Below, piece after piece: positions 1 to 5,929 of a DNA stretch of 9,439 nt. Both the position numbers and the translations under genes were made by a program. Source of the stretch: Deltaproteobacteria bacterium (lineage in GTDB: Bacteria > Desulfobacterota > Desulfobacteria > Desulfobacterales > JAUVVS01); the NCBI GenBank assembly GCA_030604545.1, contig JAUVVS010000045.1:1-9439 (forward strand), given 5' to 3'. The stretch's first letter is position 1; each line of letters starts with the position of its first letter. The notes beneath the pieces are model-generated. The model searched no databases. It was given only the letters and a program-made list of their open reading frames with translations, and was not told the origin of the DNA.

Positions 1-329
1 GGACGTTCTTCTCTTGGCCAGGATCCCCGGACATTATACACGAGTTGGGGAATATCGATTTTCATGGGACAGACATAAACGCAACGTTGACATATTGTAC
101 ACATCCATGCCCAATCCGATTTGAGGAGCTCATCGTCCATCCCTAACGCAGCCATGCGCAAGAATTTTCTTGGATCCATGTCTTTCAGACCCGTGGCCGG
201 GCACCCCGATGAACAAGCGCCACACGTCATACAAAGGTTAAGATTTCCCCCATCAGGGAGAAGTTCAAGCACTTTGTCCATGAAAACACTTTTTTTATTT
301 CCGCCAAGTTTGATTGCTTCTTCAGGCAT
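1..329 (-). CDS. hdrC: HdrC-like 4Fe-4S protein (3' end cut by window edge)
   Basis: The first 109 residues are visible; the C-terminus lies beyond base 1. Two four-cysteine motifs, each able to hold a [4Fe-4S] cluster, are seen: C33-C36-C39-C43 followed by Pro, and C77-C80-C83-C87 followed by Pro. They lie in the context 'NLCMTCGACSSGCPATG' and 'CTICQRCVYVCP', typical of the HdrC / GlpC-type ferredoxin domain. There is no signal peptide or membrane segment, so it acts in the cytoplasm. The ATG at 329 is chosen because AAGAGGAG (336-343) precedes it at a suitable distance, and it begins 15 bases after the stop of the FrhB-like gene, implying translation from the same transcript. In Hdr complexes HdrC passes electrons from HdrA to the HdrB/HdrD subunit that reduces disulfides. 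An HdrB-like domain or gene may follow outside the window, which cannot be seen. Confidence 0.85.
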   Translation of the reverse strand, partial: MPEEAIKLGGNKKSVFMDKVLELLPDGGNLNLCMTCGACSSGCPATGLKDMDPRKFLRMAALGMDDELLKSDWAWMCTICQRCVYVCPMKIDIPQLVYNVRGSWPREER

Positions 330-344
330 AATATACTCCTCTTT

Positions 345-1499
345 TCAGGCAATAACTGCAGATATTCCAACAACATCGTCAAACTCATCCTCACGGAACA
401 CGGAAAGGGGTGGATCTTCCTCAAGACTTCTTCCGGCCTCGTAGTCAAATGCTTTCTGTGTATGTTGTGCTACAGTACGGATCAATTCCATTACCGGGAT
501 GTCATTCGGGCAAGCATTGGAGCACTGGCCGCACCCGACACAAGCCGTGCTCATATGCGCCAAACGTGTAATATGGTAAAAAACGGTATCCGTGGGTATC
601 TTTATAGACCCCTTGCGGTCTGCCCATCGCAGATATTGCGAAGGATCATGGTTAAAAACATCGGTGACAAATACACATTCTTTACAGTAGCAGACCGGGC
701 AGGCGACTCTGCAATTGTAACAATTCACGCAATTGGCAAGATAGGTGGTCATTTTCTCCAGGCTGTCGACGGCCTCTCTGGTTTCAGCAAACATGTTGTC
801 GCGAAAAGCCGTGTGTTCCGCTATAAGTGAAGCAACAGCCTCTTGTCTGTCAGGAGGTTCCTCCATCTCAGGCAAATCAAGCCTGCTTATAATATCATCT
901 CCTGCAGTGGTCTTAGATTGGATCAAGAGATGGTCATTGGTATCCACCCCGAACAGTCCTATAAGAAAGTCGGTATTGTCAGGAATGGGGAATTCGCATG
1001 CTTTGCAGGCCGGTGACAGATCAATATCTTCAATCCGACCTCCGTTTCCGGAAAGAACACTTTTGCAAAAGCGGTAAGTGGATTCTGTTACGTTTTCCTT
1101 GGCGAATCTGAAGTAATCAGTATTCTTATAGGCTCCCAGACAATCCAGCCCCACCAGCACGATCTCCTCCATGCTACCTTGTTTGAGCTTAACCAGTTCA
1201 ATGAACGCACGTGTCTCACAGGGGCGCAGTACCACTGCAACCTTTCCACCCATCGGTTTACGGGTAAGTCTGGAAACAACTTTGGCGGCATTTAGAGGAA
1301 AACATGGTGCCAGTGGATCGATGCCTTCCAGATTTTCAGGATCAGTTACCAATGTGGGCATTACTATGTTCTTCATGGGAAGTTTTTTCGGTGCCAGCAC
1401 ACCACTGATATCTTCCAACTGGAGAATGGATCTAAAAAAATCACGAAGTGATGCTAAAAAGTCTTGGTCTTTTACCCCAATTTTTGCCGTTGTTGCCAA
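345..1499 (-). CDS. FrhB/FdhB-like flavin and iron-sulfur protein (coenzyme F420 hydrogenase/dehydrogenase beta-subunit family)
   Basis: This 384-residue cytoplasmic protein has the layout of the FrhB/FdhB family joined to a C-terminal ferredoxin domain. The N-terminal two thirds carry the family's 'RPCETRAFIELVK' segment (C94) and further conserved cysteines (C120, C165, C168). The C-terminal part has a dense cysteine block (C257, C260, C263, C267, C270, C272, C275, in 'CVNCYNC...CPVCYCKEC') and a classic C320-C323-C326-C330-Pro motif, so at least two [4Fe-4S] clusters are likely. Family members bind FAD and oxidise or reduce F420, or exchange electrons with other carriers. Which carrier applies here is unknown, since F420 use cannot be read from the sequence. 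The start is TTG: AGGAGG lies five bases upstream, an in-frame TAG lies directly behind it, and the next ATG is at codon 42. It lies between an MvhD-like gene and an HdrC-like gene, which suggests it is the entry or exit subunit of an Hdr complex. Confidence 0.85.
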   Translation of the reverse strand: MATTAKIGVKDQDFLASLRDFFRSILQLEDISGVLAPKKLPMKNIVMPTLVTDPENLEGIDPLAPCFPLNAAKVVSRLTRKPMGGKVAVVLRPCETRAFIELVKLKQGSMEEIVLVGLDCLGAYKNTDYFRFAKENVTESTYRFCKSVLSGNGGRIEDIDLSPACKACEFPIPDNTDFLIGLFGVDTNDHLLIQSKTTAGDDIISRLDLPEMEEPPDRQEAVASLIAEHTAFRDNMFAETREAVDSLEKMTTYLANCVNCYNCRVACPVCYCKECVFVTDVFNHDPSQYLRWADRKGSIKIPTDTVFYHITRLAHMSTACVGCGQCSNACPNDIPVMELIRTVAQHTQKAFDYEAGRSLEEDPPLSVFREDEFDDVVGISAVIA

Positions 1500-1512
1500 T
1501 TTGTCCTCCTAG

Positions 1513-1780
1513 TTGAAACTTGAAACTTGAAACTTGGTAACACTTTAGCCCTTTGAAACCAGTTTATACAAATAAGCTTGAAAGGTGATTAAATTTTAGC
1601 CGTGTAAAATTTAATTATCTTTCAAGCGGCCTTGTTTTCAAACAGTTAAAATATTACGAAACTTGAAAATATTATTAGTTGCTTTCAAAGATCGAAAAGC
1701 AGTAAGGAAACCCGATGCATTTTTGGTCATTATTTTTTCTTTTCTTCATTCAGCATCCAGTTTCCAGTTTCCAGTTTCAA
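1513..1780. repeat. 268-base non-coding element bounded by inverted heptamer repeats
   Basis: The space between the mvhD-like stop codon and the ribosome binding site of the FrhB-like gene is filled by a segment with matching inverted ends. The left end (1513-1537) holds three copies of GAAACTT. The right end (1756-1780), read on the other strand, holds three copies of GAAACTG. The 25-base ends match at 21 positions. A long hairpin lies in the middle. No convincing ORF is present. It resembles a MITE-like or intergenic repeat element. No target-site duplication is visible, so insertion by a transposase is inference. Confidence 0.6.
1576..1627. repeat. Large hairpin inside the mvhD-frhB intergenic element
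   Basis: The left arm GCTTGAAAG (1576-1584) pairs with CTTTCAAGC (1619-1627), and ATTAAATTTTA (1588-1598) pairs with TAAAATTTAAT (1605-1615), around a 6-base loop GCCGTG. The three bases between the two arm segments give G-U, U-A and G-U pairs in a plus-strand RNA, making a continuous 23-bp stem. In the minus-strand operon transcript two of these become A-C mismatches. No strong U-tract follows on either strand, so it is not a classical terminator. An RNA-processing or attenuation role is possible. Confidence 0.7.
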
Positions 1781-1781
1781 A

Positions 1782-2204
1782 TCATATGACCATTTTTAAC
1801 TTAGCCTCATTTGGTCCAAGTGCTTTCATCTGGGCAGCCAGATCCCGCATGATTTCGGCAAAGATGATTCCGTCACTTGCACCAATCCATGTCAGTCTGA
1901 GGCGTTCGGGTTCAAAGCCGAATTGAGGAAGGATCTCTTTTAAAAGTTTGATCCGCCTCCGTGCCTTGTAATTTCCATTGATATAATGGCAATCCCCTGG
2001 ATGACATCCGCTGACAAGGATACCGTCGGCCCCTTCCAAAAAGGCCTTGATTATATATTGAGGATCTACCATTCCGGTGCACATGACTCGAATCAACCGA
2101 ACATTTTGGGGATAGATCAACCTGGATGTCCCTGCCAGATCGGCGGCAGTGTATGTGCACCAGTTACAAACAAAAGCAATGATGACGGGTTCAAAGTCTT
2201 CCAT
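1782..2204 (-). CDS. mvhD: MvhD-like [2Fe-2S] hydrogenase/heterodisulfide reductase delta subunit
   Basis: This 140-residue protein matches the MvhD family in length and motif. Near the N-terminus it has C13-x2-C16 ('FVCNWCTY'), then C42 ('RVMCTG'), then C67-H-P-G-D-C72 ('SGCHPGDCHY'). These are the conserved cysteines that hold the [2Fe-2S] cluster in this family. MvhD docks on HdrA and delivers electrons from a hydrogenase, formate dehydrogenase or other input module. No hydrogenase subunit is seen here, so the input is probably the neighbouring FrhB-like protein or the GltD-like module inside HdrA. The ATG follows the HdrA stop by 15 bases, with CGGAGG as ribosome binding site. A repeat-bounded element begins directly after its stop codon and separates it from the next gene. 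The family call is firm; the electron partner is inferred. Confidence 0.93.
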   Translation of the reverse strand: MEDFEPVIIAFVCNWCTYTAADLAGTSRLIYPQNVRLIRVMCTGMVDPQYIIKAFLEGADGILVSGCHPGDCHYINGNYKARRRIKLLKEILPQFGFEPERLRLTWIGASDGIIFAEIMRDLAAQMKALGPNEAKLKMVI

Positions 2205-2219
2205 AATTTTCCTCCGGTT

Positions 2220-5200
2220 TCAGATACCCACGGCATTCAACGCATCCATGATTCCGTCGAACTCTGAAAATATTTGTTTCTTTTTGAAATGTCTAACCTG
2301 TGCTGCGCCGCTGGGGCAAAATCCACTGCAGCTCCCGCATCCTTTACAGACCGCCTCGTTTATTATCGACACGCCTCTTCGTTCGTCAAAATCGATGGCA
2401 GAGTATGCACAGAGTTCAATGCAAGTCTGACACCCTGCACAGATATCCGGATCGATCCAGGATATTGTCGAAGGAACCTCCACTTTTCCTCGAGTGGCCA
2501 AAGCAAGGGCTTTGGCAGCAGCACCTGATGCTTGAGCGACGGTATCCGGAATATCCTTGGGGGACTGGCAGGCGCCAGCCAGAAAAACCCCGTCCGTGGC
2601 TGTATTTAATGGTCCTAACTTTGGATGCTCCTCCAGGAAAAATCCGTCTGCTCCTAGATTGACGCCGAATATTCTGCCCACTTCAGTGGCGTTCTTGCGG
2701 GCCTCAATGGCAGCGCACAGAACCACCATATCAACCGGAACGCGCAAACGACTTCCCAAAAGCGTGTCTTCGGCAATTGCAATAAGCTTGCCTTCCTCTC
2801 CCGGTTCAATGGCCTGATCGGTAATTTCAGCAACTTTCCCCCTTATAAAAGTGGTTCCTTCTTTCTGGCACCGCTCGTAAAATTCTTCATACCCCTTTCC
2901 AAAGCAACGCTGATCAATATAAAAATCATAGACGGCTGTATCATGCCCGACCTTTTCCTTGATAAGGTGGGTATACTTGAGCGCATACATACAACAGACT
3001 CGTGAGCAGTATTCATGATAATTCACATCCCTGCTGCCGATGCAGTGGAGAATAGCTACACTTTCAGGGGTCTTTGTAAGTTCGCCATTTTCGTCTCTGA
3101 TGAGAATATTGCCCCCTGTGGGACCTGTTGCATTGCTAAGCCGCTCGAATTCGAGACTGGTAAAAACATTGGAAAATTTGCCATAGCCAAACTGCTTCAT
3201 GGGAGTCGGGTCCATGAGGTCGAATCCGGTAGCTATGATGATACTGCCCACTTTGATTTCTAGCTCTTCCGGCGTCATCGAGTGATCAATAGCGTCTGGC
3301 TCACATACCTTCACACACTGATCACATTCCGAGCATATACCGCATTCGAGACAGCGTTCGGCCTCGGCCATTGCATCCTCTTTATTAAACCCAAGTGCGA
3401 TCTCCTTGAAATTACCTTTTCGATCTTCAAGCTCTAATTGTTTCATGGAAATTCTTGGTATCTGCTGTAAGTCTTCTGTGTCAGGTTTTTCAAAGGACCA
3501 CTCCTTTTCTCTCCCCTCAACAAGGTCAACGCCATTTAAATAGCGATGAATACTTTCTGCCGCCTCCTTTCCGCATTCTACAGCTTCAACAACCGATTTT
3601 GGGCCGTAAATCGCATCTCCTCCTGCGAAGACCCATGGAATAGGAGTTTGAAGAGTAACAGGATCCGATTCAAGTCCACCCGGCGGAGTAACGGATATCT
3701 TTTGGCTTTTGGCAAAGGACAGGTCAGCCATCTGGCCGATGGCAACTATAACTGTCTCTGCATCAAGCAATTTCAAAACGCTTTCATCATATTGAGGATT
3801 GAAACGTTTGTCATCATCAAAGACGCTGGTACATTGCTTGAATTCAATTCCCGCAACTTTACCGTCTTTTTCTAATAATTTCCTGGGTCCAAAGCTGTTG
3901 ACAATCTCAACCTTCTCCTCTAAAACCTCTTCGATTTCGTATTCCCATGCCGGCATCTCATCACGGGATTCGAGACAAACCATGGTAACTTCATCGGCCC
4001 CGATTCTTTTTGCGATCCGCGCTACATCTATGGCTACATTCCCGCCTCCAACCACGATGATCTTCTTCCCGATGGCGATTTGCTTTCCCAAGGCGACATC
4101 ACGAAGAAATTGAACTCCGAACAGTACGCCATCCAGGTCTTCCCCTTCAACCCCCAGTTTGCGGCTCTCGTGAAGACCTGTGGCTAAAAAAATAGCCTTG
4201 TACCCATCAGATTCGAGCCCTTCAAGCGTGAAATCTTCGCCAAAAGCAACACCGGTCTTTATTGTAACCCCCATCTTTTCTATTATATTGATTTCCGCGG
4301 CCAGTATGTCCCTGGGAAGGCGATATTCAGGTATCCCGACTGCCATCATACCGCCGGCCACGGGGAGTTTTTCAAAAACCGTAACCTGATATCCATTTTG
4401 GGCAAGGAAATAACCCGCACTTAGCCCCGCAGGACCTGAGCCGATGATGGCGATTTTTTCATCCCGTTTTTCTTGTATTTCCGGAATATAGGGGGTGTCG
4501 CAAGTTAAATCATGGTCAGCTAAGAATCTGTGGAGATACCGAGAGGCTAAGGATTGGTCCACATCGTTACGGGTGCATTCTCCTTCACATGGATGATGAC
4601 AGATCCGGCCGCAAACTCCGGGAAAAGGGTGTTCCTGTTTAAAAAGCTCAAGGGCCTCACGGTATTTTCCCTGGTTTATCAATGCAATATAGCCCTGGAT
4701 ACTCACATGGGCCGGGCATGTGGCCTTACAAGGCGCGGTACCTCGTTTTTCGATAACAAAGGTAATGGGTACGGCCTGTGGAAAAGATCTATATATGGCA
4801 TTTCTATTTGCAAGACCGACATCCCATTCGCTCGGTCTTGTTATCGGACAGACTTTTAAGCAATCACCGCAGCCCGTACATATTCCCTCCTTTACATATC
4901 TTGGTTTTCGGTTTACTTTAACTGTGTAGTTGCCGATATACCCCGATACGTCCTTTACTTCGCTATAGGAAAGCAGCTCAATGTTAGGATCTTGTGCCAC
5001 GGAAACCATTTTCGGTGTGCCGATACAAGCGGCACAATCGAGTGTTGGGAAGGTCTTATCAAACTGAAGCATATGCCCGCCGATTGTAGGATCTTTTTCA
5101 ACCAGATAAACCTTATGGCCGGAAGCGCCTATATCCAGAGCAGCCTGCATGCCTGCAATGCCGCCGCCCACCACCATGATGTCAGGATGAACACTTACCT

Positions 5201-5609
5201 CACGTCTTTCCAGAGCTTCGTTGAAGTTAACCCTGTTGATGGCTCCTGCAATCAGGGTCTTTGCCTTTCTTGTGGCTTCGTCTTCGTCTTCCGTTACCCA
5301 GGAAACATGTTCTCGAACAGAAGCCATCTGAAACCTGTAAGGGTTAAGTCCCGCCCTCTGACAGGCACCTTGGAAGGTTTTTTCATGGAGCCTGGGTGAG
5401 CAGGAGGCCACAACAACCCGGTTCAAACCCAATTCCTTAATATCTTTTTCAATCATTTCCTGCCCGGGGTCAGAGCACATAAACTTATAGTCACGGGCTA
5501 CTGCAACGTTTTTCAACTGTCTGGCAAAGGCGGCCACTTCCTCCACGCGTACTCTGTATGCAATATTAATCCCGCAGTGACAGATATAAAAACCGATTTT
5601 TATAGACAT
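2220..5609 (-). CDS. hdrA: HdrA-like flavoprotein with an inserted GltD/NfnB-type NAD(P)H oxidoreductase module
   Basis: This 1129-residue cytoplasmic protein is far longer than ordinary HdrA (about 650). The HdrA N-terminus (C10, C12, C45, C70) is followed by the FAD motif GGGIAGMQAA (148-157), 'LDCAACIGTPKM' (C192, C195) and a first [4Fe-4S] motif (C244-C254). From about residue 288 to 750 it is GltD-like: two cluster motifs (C294, C298; C333, C337, C341, C345), FAD motif GSGPAGLSAG (390-399) and nucleotide motif GGGNVAIDVA (521-530). HdrA then resumes with a second cysteine block (C753-C769), the HdrA-type C855/C867/C871/C872 cluster motif, and a C-terminal 2x[4Fe-4S] ferredoxin (C1057-C1067, C1088-C1098). 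The ATG at 5609 is preferred because GGAGG lies four bases upstream; extending to 5645 adds 12 unlikely residues. It heads the mvhD-frhB-hdrC operon. The likely role is the flavin bifurcating hub linking NAD(P)H, ferredoxin and the Hdr branch. Confidence 0.93.
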   Translation of the reverse strand: MSIKIGFYICHCGINIAYRVRVEEVAAFARQLKNVAVARDYKFMCSDPGQEMIEKDIKELGLNRVVVASCSPRLHEKTFQGACQRAGLNPYRFQMASVREHVSWVTEDEDEATRKAKTLIAGAINRVNFNEALERREVSVHPDIMVVGGGIAGMQAALDIGASGHKVYLVEKDPTIGGHMLQFDKTFPTLDCAACIGTPKMVSVAQDPNIELLSYSEVKDVSGYIGNYTVKVNRKPRYVKEGICTGCGDCLKVCPITRPSEWDVGLANRNAIYRSFPQAVPITFVIEKRGTAPCKATCPAHVSIQGYIALINQGKYREALELFKQEHPFPGVCGRICHHPCEGECTRNDVDQSLASRYLHRFLADHDLTCDTPYIPEIQEKRDEKIAIIGSGPAGLSAGYFLAQNGYQVTVFEKLPVAGGMMAVGIPEYRLPRDILAAEINIIEKMGVTIKTGVAFGEDFTLEGLESDGYKAIFLATGLHESRKLGVEGEDLDGVLFGVQFLRDVALGKQIAIGKKIIVVGGGNVAIDVARIAKRIGADEVTMVCLESRDEMPAWEYEIEEVLEEKVEIVNSFGPRKLLEKDGKVAGIEFKQCTSVFDDDKRFNPQYDESVLKLLDAETVIVAIGQMADLSFAKSQKISVTPPGGLESDPVTLQTPIPWVFAGGDAIYGPKSVVEAVECGKEAAESIHRYLNGVDLVEGREKEWSFEKPDTEDLQQIPRISMKQLELEDRKGNFKEIALGFNKEDAMAEAERCLECGICSECDQCVKVCEPDAIDHSMTPEELEIKVGSIIIATGFDLMDPTPMKQFGYGKFSNVFTSLEFERLSNATGPTGGNILIRDENGELTKTPESVAILHCIGSRDVNYHEYCSRVCCMYALKYTHLIKEKVGHDTAVYDFYIDQRCFGKGYEEFYERCQKEGTTFIRGKVAEITDQAIEPGEEGKLIAIAEDTLLGSRLRVPVDMVVLCAAIEARKNATEVGRIFGVNLGADGFFLEEHPKLGPLNTATDGVFLAGACQSPKDIPDTVAQASGAAAKALALATRGKVEVPSTISWIDPDICAGCQTCIELCAYSAIDFDERRGVSIINEAVCKGCGSCSGFCPSGAAQVRHFKKKQIFSEFDGIMDALNAVGI

Positions 5610-5651
5610 ACAGCCTCCATAACTTTGAGTTTTGCAAAAAAGCACAAAATG

Positions 5652-5675
5652 TATTTAAAAATCTATTTTTAAATA
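5652..5675. promoter_or_regulatory. AT-rich palindrome over the hdrA promoter start region
   Basis: TATTTAAAAAT (5652-5662) and ATTTTTAAATA (5665-5675) are exact reverse complements separated by two bases. The palindrome covers the putative -10 element and start point of the Hdr operon promoter, a place typical for a repressor operator. No regulator family is recognised from it. Confidence 0.45.
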
Positions 5676-5698
5676 ATTGAAAAGATATGACATGTCAA
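5670..5698 (-). promoter_or_regulatory. Putative sigma-70 type promoter of the hdrA operon
   Basis: On the minus strand a perfect TTGACA (-35, bases 5698-5693) is followed after 17 bases by TATTTA (-10, bases 5675-5670). Transcription would begin near 5663, leaving a leader of about 54 bases before the hdrA ATG. The -10 is a weak match, but spacing and location fit. Confidence 0.5.
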
Positions 5699-5729
5699 GG
5701 ATAAATTGGCTTAATGTATGCTATCATAA

Positions 5730-5792
5730 GTGCAGTGATCTTTGGTAACTAAACGATTTTCAAACATTTTATTCAAAATACCGTGCAGTGAT
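5730..5792. repeat. Pair of 10-base direct repeats upstream of the hdrA promoter
   Basis: GTGCAGTGAT occurs at 5730-5739 and again at 5783-5792, 53 bases apart (about five helix turns), about 70 and 125 bases upstream of the putative hdrA start point. This spacing would put two bound proteins on the same face of the DNA. The rest of the 320-base gap between the kinase stop and hdrA shows no gene and no clear terminator. Confidence 0.4.
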
Positions 5793-5929
5793 AGAATCTA
5801 CAATCTAACCCGATCTGTCAACTCCCAACAGGTGAGTTACATGTCTGAAATTATGATTTCGGTTTAAGCATAAAACTGGTTAAAGCCACAGAAAAGGCAA
5901 AGGAATCGAACTCAGCCGATAGATTTCTT

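Noticed and set aside
227..448. Minus-strand ORF of 73 codons at the hdrC/frhB junction
   Set aside because: It lies in another frame of the HdrC- and FrhB-like genes, and the real HdrC frame with eight cluster cysteines and a good ribosome binding site occupies the same bases.
345..1499. Claim that the organism uses coenzyme F420
   Set aside because: The FrhB family includes proteins that work with other carriers, and no F420 synthesis gene is in the window.
1663..1926. Plus-strand ORF of 87 codons spanning the repeat element
   Set aside because: It runs antisense into the mvhD-like gene, has no recognisable motif and no good ribosome binding site.
2220..5609. QmoA/QmoB identity for the HdrA-like gene
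   Set aside because: QmoA is much shorter and QmoB carries its MvhD domain fused. Here MvhD is separate, a GltD module is inserted, and no QmoC-like membrane gene follows.
5610..5645. Twelve-codon N-terminal extension of HdrA
   Set aside because: The upstream GTG start lacks a ribosome binding site, whereas GGAGG stands four bases before the internal ATG, after which the HdrA family sequence begins.
5640..5800. Sigma-54 promoter for the Hdr operon
   Set aside because: No acceptable GG-N10-GC core with TGGCAC/TTGC character was seen in the leader, whereas a perfect TTGACA is present.
5895..5925. tRNA-like T-arm sequence (GAGTTCGATTCC on the minus strand), possible tRNA gene or attachment site
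   Set aside because: The bases around it do not form the required T-stem, and no acceptor or anticodon stem can be found nearby.
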